From Nitratiruptor sp. YY08-10 (GTDB lineage: Bacteria; Campylobacterota; Campylobacteria; Campylobacterales; Nitratiruptoraceae), in contig NZ_AP023057.1 of the NCBI RefSeq assembly GCF_016629565.1, forward strand, positions 930,001 through 994,000: a DNA stretch of 64,000 nt. The letters are read 5' to 3'. Numbering within the stretch: position 1 is the first letter of the stretch; every line of letters begins with the position of its first letter. Below are positions 1-8,584 of the stretch, piece after piece. Both the position numbers and the translations under genes were made by a program. Below the pieces are notes generated by a model, which saw only the letters and a list, made by a program, of their open reading frames with translations, was not told the origin of the DNA and searched no databases.

Positions 1-426
1 TTGCTGCAATAGTTTGTTGTATAGATTTTTGTCAAAACTTCCGTTTTGCCAAAAAACTTTCATTGAAGCGATCTTTTGAGCAACTTCTTCATCCGTTACC
101 AGGAGGCCAAGGTCATGGGCATAGTTTTCCAAAAGAGCTTCTTGTATCAGTTCATTGAGTACCATTTTGTCCAGGCCCATCTTTTTTGCCTGTTCTTGAT
201 CAAGTTTACCTTGCAGCATCTTGTTGTAATAGTTGTAAACGTTTGCATAACGCTGTTGAAACTCTTTTAGTGTTATTTTTTCATTGCCCACTTCGGCTAC
301 CGCATTCGATGCTGAACCGTATTTGTATGCACCCCATCCGACAAATCCGGCACCGACAAAAGCGATCGTACTGATCCATATGGTAATGACAAGATATTTT
401 TTATGTTTTTGCATCCAGCTAATCAT
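1..426 (-). CDS. ppiD: PpiD/SurA-like periplasmic chaperone, N-terminal part (cut by window edge)
   Basis: The reverse strand encodes 142 residues without a stop before the left edge. A short basic start is followed by one membrane helix (about residues 9-33) and then the helical SurA_N-type chaperone domain, recognisable from the segment EVGNEKITLKEF near residues 45-56. This layout, a membrane-anchored periplasmic foldase, is that of PpiD-family peptidyl-prolyl isomerases, which help outer-membrane and secreted proteins fold. The rotamase (parvulin) domain would lie beyond the window, so its presence is unknown. The ATG at 424-426 is the only start that includes the membrane anchor. It is transcribed divergently from bioA. 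Confidence 0.75.
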   Translation of the reverse strand, partial: MISWMQKHKKYLVITIWISTIAFVGAGFVGWGAYKYGSASNAVAEVGNEKITLKEFQQRYANVYNYYNKMLQGKLDQEQAKKMGLDKMVLNELIQEALLENYAHDLGLLVTDEEVAQKIASMKVFWQNGSFDKNLYNKLLQQ

Positions 427-439
427 AAGCCAACCTTTG

Positions 440-445
440 TATAAT
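440..445 (+). promoter_or_regulatory. candidate -10 box for bioA
   Basis: TATAAT lies 52 bases before the bioA start in the 70-base gap between ppiD and bioA. Campylobacterota housekeeping promoters rely mainly on the -10 box, and no convincing -35 is visible. The reverse complement of the same stretch (ATTATTATA) could also serve ppiD. Confidence 0.35.
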
Positions 446-496
446 AATTGGGCTTATTGTATTGAAAAAGATATTAATAGACAATAAAGGTAAATC

Positions 497-1807
497 ATGA
501 CGAACGCCCAGATAATGGAACGTGATTTAGCGCATATCTGGCACCCCTGTACCCAGATGAAAGATCACGAATCGATCCCTCTCATTCCTATCAAAAAAGC
601 AAAAGGTGTTTATCTTTATGATTTTGACGGTAATCGATATATCGACGGAATAAGCAGTTGGTGGGTCAATCTTTTTGGACACCAAAATCCCTATATCAAT
701 GAAAAGATTCAAGAACAGCTTGCGGTATTGGAACATGTGATATTTGCCGGGTTTACACATGAGCAGATTGTTCGCTTGAGTGAACGGCTTGTTACGATAA
801 CTCCAAATGGACTCAACAAGTGTTTTTATGCGGATAACGGCAGCAGTGCCATTGAGGTGGCTTTGAAGATGAGCTTTCACTATTTTAAGAATCGTGGAGA
901 GACAAGACCCTATTTTGTCTCTTTGACAAACAGTTACCATGGTGAGACGTTGGGTGCCTTGGCAGTTGGGGATGTGGAACTGTACAAAGAGACTTATGAA
1001 GAGATAATGATTCGTACACTGCAAGCCAAAGTGCCAAAAGATAGAAGTGAGAAAGCAACAGATGAAGCGATCAAGGATCTACAGAGAATTTTTGAGACAC
1101 ATAAAGGAGAGATTTCTGCTTTCATTGTGGAACCACTTGTACAGTGTGCCGGATATATGCATATGTATGCACCCGAATATCTTACAAAAGCCAAAAGATT
1201 GTGCGAAGCATATGACATTCATTTTATTGCAGATGAGATAGCTGTAGGATTTGGCAGGACTGGAACAATGTTTGCCTGTGAACAAGCTGGTATATCTCCA
1301 GATTTTATGTGTCTGTCAAAAGGATTGACAGGAGGTTATCTGCCACTTTCGGTTGTTTTGACCACAGATGATGTTTACAATGCTTTTTATTGTGATTACA
1401 ATGAATTCAAAGCTTTTTTGCATTCGCACAGCTATACAGGCAATGCTCTGGCATGTGCGGCTGCAAATGCGACACTCGATATTTTCGAACGAGAAGATGT
1501 CATAGAAAAAAATCGAGTAAAAATTGAGTATATCAAACAAAAATTGCAGACTTTTTCTGAGCTTCCCTGTGTGAAAGAGGTGCGACAAACAGGAATGATT
1601 GCAGCAGTGGAACTGCAAGGTTTCGATCCCAAAGAGCGTATAGGATTGCATATCAATCAAACATGCTTGAAAAAAGGGATATTTATTAGACCGTTAGGGA
1701 GTGTGGTATACTTCATGCCTCCATATATTATTGATTTTGAAGAGATAGACACCATGATCGAGGGTGTGTATGAAACGATAAAGGAGCTTTGTGGACGCAC
1801 CTCATAA
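497..1807 (+). CDS. bioA: adenosylmethionine-8-amino-7-oxononanoate aminotransferase (BioA)
   Basis: BioA transfers an amino group from S-adenosylmethionine to KAPA to form DAPA, the third-last step of biotin synthesis, in the cytoplasm. The 436-residue length fits the family. The BioA signature IWHPCTQM is at about residues 14-21, GISSWWVNLFGHQNP at about 51-65, the cofactor-binding Asp in IADEIAVGFGRTG is D246 and the PLP Schiff-base lysine in LSKGLTGGYLPLS is K275. AAAGGT sits 6 bases before the ATG. The 3' end overlaps rsmH by 17 bases, so the two are probably cotranscribed although their pathways are unrelated. No other bio gene is nearby. Confidence 0.95.
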   Translation: MTNAQIMERDLAHIWHPCTQMKDHESIPLIPIKKAKGVYLYDFDGNRYIDGISSWWVNLFGHQNPYINEKIQEQLAVLEHVIFAGFTHEQIVRLSERLVTITPNGLNKCFYADNGSSAIEVALKMSFHYFKNRGETRPYFVSLTNSYHGETLGALAVGDVELYKETYEEIMIRTLQAKVPKDRSEKATDEAIKDLQRIFETHKGEISAFIVEPLVQCAGYMHMYAPEYLTKAKRLCEAYDIHFIADEIAVGFGRTGTMFACEQAGISPDFMCLSKGLTGGYLPLSVVLTTDDVYNAFYCDYNEFKAFLHSHSYTGNALACAAANATLDIFEREDVIEKNRVKIEYIKQKLQTFSELPCVKEVRQTGMIAAVELQGFDPKERIGLHINQTCLKKGIFIRPLGSVVYFMPPYIIDFEEIDTMIEGVYETIKELCGRTS

Positions 1808-2699
1808 ACCTGTTTTACTCAATGAGGTTTTGGACAGTTTTCAAAATACGACTGGAATCATTGTTGATGCTACTCTCGGATACGGTGGTCATAGTGAAGC
1901 ACTATTGAAGCATAATCCAGATATTAAAATAGTCGGAATCGATCAAGATAGTGAGGCGATCGCCTTTTCCAAACAAAGACTGGCACCCTATGGTGATAGA
2001 GTCCGGATCATTCATGGTCGATTTGCTGAGGTCATTGAAGATATATTGAAAAACAACGAAGTCAAAGGGGTTTTGGCTGATATCGGCGTTTCCTCTTTGC
2101 AACTGGATAAAAAAGAGCGAGGTTTTTCCTTGTTCAGTGAAAATCTTGATATGCGTATGGATCAAAATGCCAAGCTAAGTGCATATGATGTAGTAAACAC
2201 GTACGATGAAGAGGAGTTGAAACGCATATTCAAAGAGTATGGAGAAATTCGACAGGCAGGAAAACTTGCAAAGATTATTGTAGAAAACAGACCTATTAAA
2301 AGCGCAAAACAGCTTGCAGATATTGCTCTAAAAATTCTTCCAAAAAACAAGAAAATCCATCCTGCAACGACGCTTTTTCAAGCGATTCGAATAGAAGTCA
2401 ATAAAGAACTGGAACAATTAGAAGGACTTTTGGATGCTTTGGAACATCATAAGCCCAAAGGTACAAAAGTAGCCATTATCACATTTCACTCTTTGGAAGA
2501 CAGGATCGTTAAACAGCGTTTCAAAGAGTGGGCAAAAAGCTGCATCTGTCCCCCTGAAGCAATGCGCTGTACATGTGGAGCAGATCATGCGCTTGGCACT
2601 GTTGTAACAAAAAAGCCGATAACCGCATCCAAAGAGGAGTGCAAAGAAAATCCAAGATCGAGAAGTGCAAAACTGAGGGTTTTTCAGTTTAAGGAATGA
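1791..2699 (+). CDS. rsmH: 16S rRNA (cytosine(1402)-N4)-methyltransferase RsmH (MraW)
   Basis: RsmH methylates N4 of C1402 in the P site of 16S rRNA using S-adenosylmethionine. The start is a GTG inside bioA, preceded by AAGGAG; the N-terminus HKPVLLNEVLD is the family's standard opening. The SAM-binding loop DATLGYGGHSEALL spans about residues 26-39, and the C-terminal motif IITFHSLEDRIVKQRFKEW and a Cys-rich CICPPEAMRCTCG segment are typical. The length (302) is normal. In most bacteria rsmH opens the dcw division cluster and is followed by ftsL; here too a small coiled-coil membrane protein follows one base after the stop. Confidence 0.97.
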   Translation: MDAPHKPVLLNEVLDSFQNTTGIIVDATLGYGGHSEALLKHNPDIKIVGIDQDSEAIAFSKQRLAPYGDRVRIIHGRFAEVIEDILKNNEVKGVLADIGVSSLQLDKKERGFSLFSENLDMRMDQNAKLSAYDVVNTYDEEELKRIFKEYGEIRQAGKLAKIIVENRPIKSAKQLADIALKILPKNKKIHPATTLFQAIRIEVNKELEQLEGLLDALEHHKPKGTKVAIITFHSLEDRIVKQRFKEWAKSCICPPEAMRCTCGADHALGTVVTKKPITASKEECKENPRSRSAKLRVFQFKE

Positions 2700-2700
2700 A

Positions 2701-2985
2701 ATGAAAAGTGAAGAGAAAAAAGAGCTTTTAGACTCTTTTGAAGAGGCTGAATATGAACAAAGCCTTTTGGATGTAAAAGATCTCATTCTTACTTTTTTGG
2801 TTATAGCCATTATTTTTGCACTCATTTTTCCAAAAATTTACATTAGCAATCAGATTTACTATAAAAGTAGAAAGATCAATAAATTGTTGGACGATTATGA
2901 AATTTTAAAAGAGGAGCATAGACTTTTGCAGCAAAAATTGGAACAGATTCGTTTTAAAAACCAGGTTTTAGACTCTATATTTTGA
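2701..2985 (+). CDS. FtsL/DivIC-like small bitopic membrane protein
   Basis: This 94-residue protein has an acidic cytoplasmic N-terminus (1-27), one membrane helix at about 28-48, and a periplasmic stretch (about 55-90) rich in Leu, Glu and Lys that looks like a coiled coil. That is the topology and size of FtsL, the divisome protein that pairs with FtsB/DivIC. Its position directly after rsmH matches ftsL in the dcw cluster of many bacteria. The identification rests on topology and position; FtsL sequences diverge too far for motif recognition. It is followed 7 bases later by the RND pump gene, which suggests cotranscription. Confidence 0.6.
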   Translation: MKSEEKKELLDSFEEAEYEQSLLDVKDLILTFLVIAIIFALIFPKIYISNQIYYKSRKINKLLDDYEILKEEHRLLQQKLEQIRFKNQVLDSIF

Positions 2986-2992
2986 GGAAACA

Positions 2993-5900
2993 ATGAGGAA
3001 ATTTCTTGAATTTGCCATAGAGAAGGCTTCATTAAACCATCTTTTTTTGCTTCTCATTTTCATTCTTTCCATCTTTGCCTATCAAAACGTTCCGAAAGAG
3101 ATTTTTCCCCCGGCGACTCTGGATAAGATACTTATCACTGGCGGATATGCAGGAGCCAGTGCCCAGACACTGGACAAAATGGTAGTAAAAAATCTGGAAG
3201 ATGAACTCAAAAATGTACAAAATCTCTACGATATCGATGCGATTATAAAAAATGGAAGTTTCACGATTGTTTCTGATATCAAAGAGGGTGCAAACAATCT
3301 CTTGGTGCTCAATGATGTCAAAGATAAAATTGCCAAGATCCGAAAAGATTTGCCACCTGACATGGACGAACCAATTGCTACGATACTGACAAAAAGTTTC
3401 CCTCTGGTTCTCATTGCCATTGCCACAGATGAAGAGGAACGCAAACTCCTCGATGTTGCAGATAAACTCAAAAGCGATCTTGCCTCTTTGAAAAATTTAA
3501 GTGAAATTGATATAAGGGGCTGGAGAGAGGATGAACTTCAAATCGAAATAGATCCCGAAAAAATCAATGCTTTGGGGCTTGGTCTTCTTCAGGTGAGTGA
3601 TCTCGTTGCGCAATTGTCAACGATATTTCCGGTAGGAAGTATCAAACAAAGAGGTAATCACTTCTTCTTGAACACGCAAAATGGACGAAAAAAGAAAGAA
3701 GAGCTGGAAAATACAATTCTTGTTATAGGAAAAAAACGGGTTCGTTTGGGAGATATTGCACATATCTCTTTTGCGCTGAGCGAACCGGTAACACTATCAC
3801 ACTTTAATGGTAAGCCCAATGTTTCTATCAATGTTACCAAAACAAAAAACGGCAATGCAATCGAACTTGTCAAAAAAATAAAAAATATCTTACAAAAGTA
3901 CAAAAAGCGCTATCCCGGTTTCGAATTTAAAATTTATACCGATACATCTATCTGGATTCGAAACAGGCTCAACACTGTTACATCCAATCTATTTTTCGGT
4001 CTTATATTGGTTTTTACCGCTCTTTTGCTGACAGTGGATTGGCGTATAGCTCTGGTAGTGGGTATGGGAATTCCTGTTAGTTTCATGATAGGACTTATCT
4101 CCTTGGAAATGCTTGGGTACAGTCTCAATATGCTTTCACTCTTTGGTGCTCTTATCGCCCTTGGAATGCTTGTGGATGAAGCGATTGTCGTAGCAGAAAA
4201 TATCTATCGGCATCTGGAGATGGGAGAGGATTCCAAAACTGCGGCTATACAGGGTTCTTTGGAGATGTTTCCAGCTGTTTTGACGGCAACGGCAACGACT
4301 ATTTTCGCTTTTTTACCTCTGCTTATCATAAGTGGGGAAATGGGAATTTTTATCCGAATTCTTCCTGTCATCATCTCGATACTTCTTTTAAGCTCGCTCT
4401 TTGAAGCCTTTTACTTTCTGCCGCTGCATGCTAAAGAGATTTTAAAAGTTGGAAAGAAAAAAGAGCCATCAAGGCTTTGGCGGTTTTTAGGTGATTTGTA
4501 TGAAAGGGTTTTGCGGTTTTTATTGAAAAGAAAAACGGTTTCGACAATAGTTCTGGTTGGATCCATTCTATTTGGAACATTCATTTTACTCAAACAGACA
4601 AAATTTCAGCTCTTCCCCACATTCGATACGACCCAGATATATGTGAGCGGTTCTGTGAATATCAATTCAGATGTGGAAGATACGCAAAAAATAGTTTCGC
4701 AACTAGAACAGGCTATTTTGCATTCGATAAATAAAGACGAAGTCTCTTCAGTTACGGCTATTTTTGGAATGAAATTGGATGCAAAAAATAACGCTCAAAT
4801 GGGGAGCAATCTTTTTCATATTTTTATCAATTTGCATGAGTTGAAACCCCAGAATTTTGTCGATAAGTATATTACGCCACTCTTTTCAATCGAGTATGAC
4901 GACAGTGATATGCTTCGAAACAGAACTGCAAGAGCGATTGCCCAAGATATCAAAAATATTGTTGCGAAATTTCAACATCCCCCTTTTGAAGAGATCAACG
5001 TCATTGTTCCTCAAGCGGGAATCGTTAAAAGTGATATTGAGATAAGTCTGGAATATAAAAATCCAAAACAGGTTCTTAAGGCTATCCGGATGCTTGAAGA
5101 TGGGTTGCATCATATACCAGGAGTGTATAACATCACAGATGATGCAAAAGAAGGGGAAAAAGAGCTCAAACTGATCCTGAACGATTTTGCTGATCGCCTC
5201 GGTATAACCGAGGGGTATTTGGCCTCTTATCTTAGATCTCTCTATCTTGATGCTGAAGTTGCAAAGATGTTCAAATATGACAAACTCATCTATGTCAAAT
5301 TGAGATCTAAGACAAAAGATCTTTTTGATCAATTTCAAAATTTGGTCATTCAGGCACCTAATGGCCAAAAAGTACTTATAAAAGAAATTGCGACGTTTTT
5401 GGTACAACGTCATTTTTACAATATCATCAAAGAGAACGGAAAAAAAATACGAACGGTCTATGCTTCGCTCAACAAAAAGATGATAACGACTGCAGAAGTG
5501 TATGATAGACTCAATCCATTATTGAAAAAAATAGAGAGACTTGGTGTAAAGATAAAGATAAAAGGGGAGCAAAAAGAGAATACAAAACTGATAAGGGAGA
5601 TTACAAGAGCTTTTATTATTGCAATTTTTCTTATCTTTGGAGCTTTAGTCTGGATGTTTAACAGTTTTGTCTATTCTTTGATTGTATTGAGTGTCATACC
5701 GCTTTCGTTATTTGGTGTCCTTGTTGGAAACAAGATTATGGGACTCAATTTGACAATGCCCGGTATGCTTGGCCTAGTGGGACTTGCTGGTGTCGTTGTC
5801 AATGACGGTCTGATTATGCTCGATTTTATACGAAAATGCACAAGCATCGAGTGTGTCATACGAAGAGCGAAACTGAGACTCCGTCCGATCATGCTTACGT

Positions 5901-6076
5901 CCATTACTACCATTTTAGGACTTTCTACTTTGATGTTTTTTGCAAGCGGGCAAAGTCTCATATTGCAGCCCATGGCGATTACGCTTGGTTTTGGGATTGC
6001 ATGGGCTACAGTTATCAATCTCCTTTTGGTTCCGCTTTTATATTCCGTTGTAAAGAAAGTTCAACAAAAAGTTTGA
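2993..6076 (+). CDS. RND-family efflux transporter (AcrB/HAE type), inner-membrane pump
   Basis: A 1027-residue RND permease with a first membrane helix at about 13-30, two large periplasmic loops and two helix bundles (about 330-475 and 860-1020). The TM4 proton-relay site reads GMLVDEAIVVAEN, with D395 and E396 where AcrB has Asp-Asp. In TM10 the position of AcrB Lys940 is Asn937 (GVVVNDGLIMLD). These features fit the HAE superfamily but are not those of classical AcrB, so the substrate could be a lipid or another hydrophobic compound instead of drugs. No membrane-fusion protein or outer-membrane channel gene is adjacent. It sits in a run between the FtsL-like gene and DUF2018. Confidence 0.9.
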   Translation: MRKFLEFAIEKASLNHLFLLLIFILSIFAYQNVPKEIFPPATLDKILITGGYAGASAQTLDKMVVKNLEDELKNVQNLYDIDAIIKNGSFTIVSDIKEGANNLLVLNDVKDKIAKIRKDLPPDMDEPIATILTKSFPLVLIAIATDEEERKLLDVADKLKSDLASLKNLSEIDIRGWREDELQIEIDPEKINALGLGLLQVSDLVAQLSTIFPVGSIKQRGNHFFLNTQNGRKKKEELENTILVIGKKRVRLGDIAHISFALSEPVTLSHFNGKPNVSINVTKTKNGNAIELVKKIKNILQKYKKRYPGFEFKIYTDTSIWIRNRLNTVTSNLFFGLILVFTALLLTVDWRIALVVGMGIPVSFMIGLISLEMLGYSLNMLSLFGALIALGMLVDEAIVVAENIYRHLEMGEDSKTAAIQGSLEMFPAVLTATATTIFAFLPLLIISGEMGIFIRILPVIISILLLSSLFEAFYFLPLHAKEILKVGKKKEPSRLWRFLGDLYERVLRFLLKRKTVSTIVLVGSILFGTFILLKQTKFQLFPTFDTTQIYVSGSVNINSDVEDTQKIVSQLEQAILHSINKDEVSSVTAIFGMKLDAKNNAQMGSNLFHIFINLHELKPQNFVDKYITPLFSIEYDDSDMLRNRTARAIAQDIKNIVAKFQHPPFEEINVIVPQAGIVKSDIEISLEYKNPKQVLKAIRMLEDGLHHIPGVYNITDDAKEGEKELKLILNDFADRLGITEGYLASYLRSLYLDAEVAKMFKYDKLIYVKLRSKTKDLFDQFQNLVIQAPNGQKVLIKEIATFLVQRHFYNIIKENGKKIRTVYASLNKKMITTAEVYDRLNPLLKKIERLGVKIKIKGEQKENTKLIREITRAFIIAIFLIFGALVWMFNSFVYSLIVLSVIPLSLFGVLVGNKIMGLNLTMPGMLGLVGLAGVVVNDGLIMLDFIRKCTSIECVIRRAKLRLRPIMLTSITTILGLSTLMFFASGQSLILQPMAITLGFGIAWATVINLLLVPLLYSVVKKVQQKV

Positions 6077-6106
6077 TATACTTATGCTTATTTCAAGGAG
6101 GGGATG

Positions 6107-6385
6107 ATGTATTTTGAGGACGATGATGTTTTGGGTGGTTCACCTAAAAGTCGTTTTATAGATATTGTCTTTCACGCAAATAGAAATGTTGTGGAAAAAG
6201 AGCTGGAAGAGATTATGGAGTGGATGGCTGCACTTGAATTGATTATCGAACAAAAATGTGATCTGGATGTGGAAAAAGAGGTCCGAAACATCCTTTTTGA
6301 TGATTCGAAAAAGAAGGATTTAGAGAACAAAGTCAATTCACTCTATATTGAATATATGGGAAAAATTTTAAGTCAATCCGAATAA
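6107..6385 (+). CDS. DUF2018 family protein (HP0242-like)
   Basis: A 92-residue, almost entirely helical acidic protein. The segment SRFIDIVFHANRN near residues 15-27 and the end MGKILSQSE match the DUF2018 family, whose H. pylori member HP0242 has been solved as a homodimer with a knotted backbone. Function is unknown. Two ATGs are in tandem; the second (6107) is chosen because it lies 5 bases after AAGGAGG (6095-6101), while the first, at 6104, is only 2 bases away. The gene precedes ispB, hemA and proS as its homologues do in Helicobacter and Campylobacter. Confidence 0.8.
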   Translation: MYFEDDDVLGGSPKSRFIDIVFHANRNVVEKELEEIMEWMAALELIIEQKCDLDVEKEVRNILFDDSKKKDLENKVNSLYIEYMGKILSQSE

Positions 6386-6394
6386 AGGGCTTCA

Positions 6395-7285
6395 TTGTTA
6401 GAACAGGTTAAAATGCAAATGGAGCAGATCATACGTGATCTGCAAGATGAGAAAGTGTTAGAGATTTATCGTTCCATTCCCATGGGTAAGATGCTTCGAA
6501 GTAAACTTATTCTCTATATCGCTCCTGTTGCAGAGGCGATACGCATAAGTGCCATCATTGAGCTCATTCATATGGCAAGTTTACTGCATGATGATGTGAT
6601 TGATGAAGCGGATACACGAAGAGGAAAGCCTTCTGTCAATGCAGTGCTTGGCAACAAACCAGCTATAATGATAGGTGATATTCTCTATTCAAAAGCTTTT
6701 TATGAGCTTACTTCTTTACCCGGGACGATAGCTCGGACTATTTCTCAAGCTGTGGCGCTGCTTAGCCTCGGGGAGTTGAAAGATGTGGAACTTTCTAAAC
6801 GTTTTCATCCAGATATTGAGGCTTATATGGATATGATTTATAAAAAGACAGCCTCCTTAATCGAAGCAAGTGCAATAAGTGCGGCATATCTTAGCGGCAA
6901 AGATATGAAAAGTTATGGAGAATATGGAAAGAAACTTGGCCTCGCTTTTCAGATAGTTGATGATATTTTAGACATTACATCTGATGAAGAGACGCTTGGC
7001 AAGCCGGTACTCAATGATTTTTATGAGGGGAAGACAACATTGCCGTATATCTATCTTTATGAAGCTTTGGATATAGAAGAGAAAGAGAAACTAAAAAATT
7101 TATATAAAAAAAGATTGGAAGAAGAAGAGAAAGAGTGGCTATTGGATCGATTCGAATCGACAGGGGCGATAGAAAAAAGTAAAGAGTTCGCAAGAAGATT
7201 GGGATATGAAGCAATGCAAGCAATTCCAAAACAGGAACAGAAACTGCAAGAGATTATGGAAGCTCTCATTGAGAGGACATATTGA
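6395..7285 (+). CDS. ispB: polyprenyl diphosphate synthase (octaprenyl-type)
   Basis: This trans-isoprenyl diphosphate synthase extends farnesyl-PP with isopentenyl-PP; in this lineage the product is probably the menaquinone side chain. The first Asp-rich motif is LLHDDVIDEADTRRG (about residues 63-77), followed by GDILYSKAF; the second is FQIVDDILDITSDEETLGKP (about 186-205). At 296 residues it is a little shorter than E. coli IspB. The proposed start is TTG at 6395 (MLEQVKMQMEQ); the in-frame ATG at 6413 is an alternative. The stop overlaps the hemA start (TGATG). Chain length cannot be told from the sequence alone. Confidence 0.9.
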   Translation: MLEQVKMQMEQIIRDLQDEKVLEIYRSIPMGKMLRSKLILYIAPVAEAIRISAIIELIHMASLLHDDVIDEADTRRGKPSVNAVLGNKPAIMIGDILYSKAFYELTSLPGTIARTISQAVALLSLGELKDVELSKRFHPDIEAYMDMIYKKTASLIEASAISAAYLSGKDMKSYGEYGKKLGLAFQIVDDILDITSDEETLGKPVLNDFYEGKTTLPYIYLYEALDIEEKEKLKNLYKKRLEEEEKEWLLDRFESTGAIEKSKEFARRLGYEAMQAIPKQEQKLQEIMEALIERTY

Positions 7286-8583
7286 TGCAGTATCTTGTAA
7301 TTAGTTTTTCACATAAAAATACCGATATTGTTACAAGAGAGAAGCTTGCTCTTTCTGACGAGGGGCGAAGAGAGGAAGTTGCAACGCCCCTGTTACAAAA
7401 CTCCTCTATCAATGAAGTGATTATCCTATCAACCTGCAATAGAATAGAAATTATTCTAAGCGTCAAGGATCCTTTCAGTGCAACTGAAGCAGTTTTGAAA
7501 AAGCTTTCCGAGGTTTCTGGAATCCATTATGAAGAGCTTGAAGGTAGAGCAGATATCTATGAAGACAATGGTGCTATCCATCATGTGTTTAGTGTCGCCA
7601 GTGGATTGGATAGCCTCGTTGTGGGAGAGACACAGATAACTGGTCAGATCAAGGATGCATACAAAGAAGCCTATGAAAAAGGTTGGTGTGGACAGAAACT
7701 GGGACGCGTCATGCATTATGCATTCAAATGTTCCAAAGAGGTTCGTTCCAGTACCGATATCACAAGAAGTCCCGTATCTGTTGCAAGTGCAGCGGTCAAC
7801 ATGGCCAAAGAGAAGCTTGGCAATCTGGGAGGAATGAGCGCTCTTGTTGTAGGAGCCGGAGAAATGGGCAGACTTGCCGCAAAACATCTCATTTCCCATG
7901 GCTGTAATGTGATACTTGTCGGACGTGATCTCGAAAAGACAAAAACGGTGGCCCAGGAGATCGATCCGGATATTCGTGTGGAGCATGTTTCCAATCTTCA
8001 AAAATTGATCAACAGCTACCGCCTTCTATTTAGTGCGACATCTTCGAAAAATCCTGTTATTACCAAGGATATGGTCAAAGAGCAGAGTTTTGACCGATAC
8101 TGGTTCGATATGGCGGTGCCAAGAGACATTGAAGAGATCTATGTGGCACGGGTTCACTATTTTGCTGTAGATGATCTCAAAGAGATTGTCAATAAAAATA
8201 TGGCCTTTAGGGAAGAACAGGCAAGAAATGCCTATAAAATTGTTGGTCATTTTGTCAATGAGTTTTTTAGATGGCTTCAAACTCTTGAGATAGATCCAAT
8301 TATCAAAGAGATTCGTAAACGTGCCAAAGAGTCAGCTATCTCAGAATTGCAAAAGGCGATAAAAAAGGGATATATTCCAAAAGAGTATGAAAAAAGCATA
8401 GAGAAACTTTTGCACAATGCTTTCAATAGATTCTTGCACGATCCCACCAAGCAACTCAAAGCGATTGCGGATGAACCAAGGGCTGATACTATCGTAGAAG
8501 CTATAAAATTCTTTTTTGAAATAGAGGAAGAGGTCGGTTTGAACCGTTATAAGTGTGAATATTATATGAATTTAAGGAGCTGA
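7285..8583 (+). CDS. hemA: glutamyl-tRNA reductase
   Basis: HemA reduces the glutamate on tRNA(Glu) to glutamate-1-semialdehyde with NADPH, the first committed step of the C5 route to haem. The catalytic cysteine is C51 in [20 protein letters not shown] follows at about residues 114-125, and [15 protein letters not shown] (about 188-202) is the NADPH-binding Rossmann loop. A C-terminal helical dimerisation domain completes 432 residues, the usual length. The ATG at 7285 overlaps the ispB stop (TGATG), which implies translational coupling. hemC lies four genes downstream in the same run. Confidence 0.96.
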   Translation: MQYLVISFSHKNTDIVTREKLALSDEGRREEVATPLLQNSSINEVIILSTCNRIEIILSVKDPFSATEAVLKKLSEVSGIHYEELEGRADIYEDNGAIHHVFSVASGLDSLVVGETQITGQIKDAYKEAYEKGWCGQKLGRVMHYAFKCSKEVRSSTDITRSPVSVASAAVNMAKEKLGNLGGMSALVVGAGEMGRLAAKHLISHGCNVILVGRDLEKTKTVAQEIDPDIRVEHVSNLQKLINSYRLLFSATSSKNPVITKDMVKEQSFDRYWFDMAVPRDIEEIYVARVHYFAVDDLKEIVNKNMAFREEQARNAYKIVGHFVNEFFRWLQTLEIDPIIKEIRKRAKESAISELQKAIKKGYIPKEYEKSIEKLLHNAFNRFLHDPTKQLKAIADEPRADTIVEAIKFFFEIEEEVGLNRYKCEYYMNLRS

Positions 8584-8584
8584 T

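Noticed and set aside
4886-5413. 175-residue reverse frame inside the RND pump gene
   Set aside because: Antisense shadow; the forward frame codes a clear RND domain here.
7456-8001. 181-residue reverse frame inside hemA
   Set aside because: Antisense to the conserved NADPH-binding domain of HemA; no motif or start signal.
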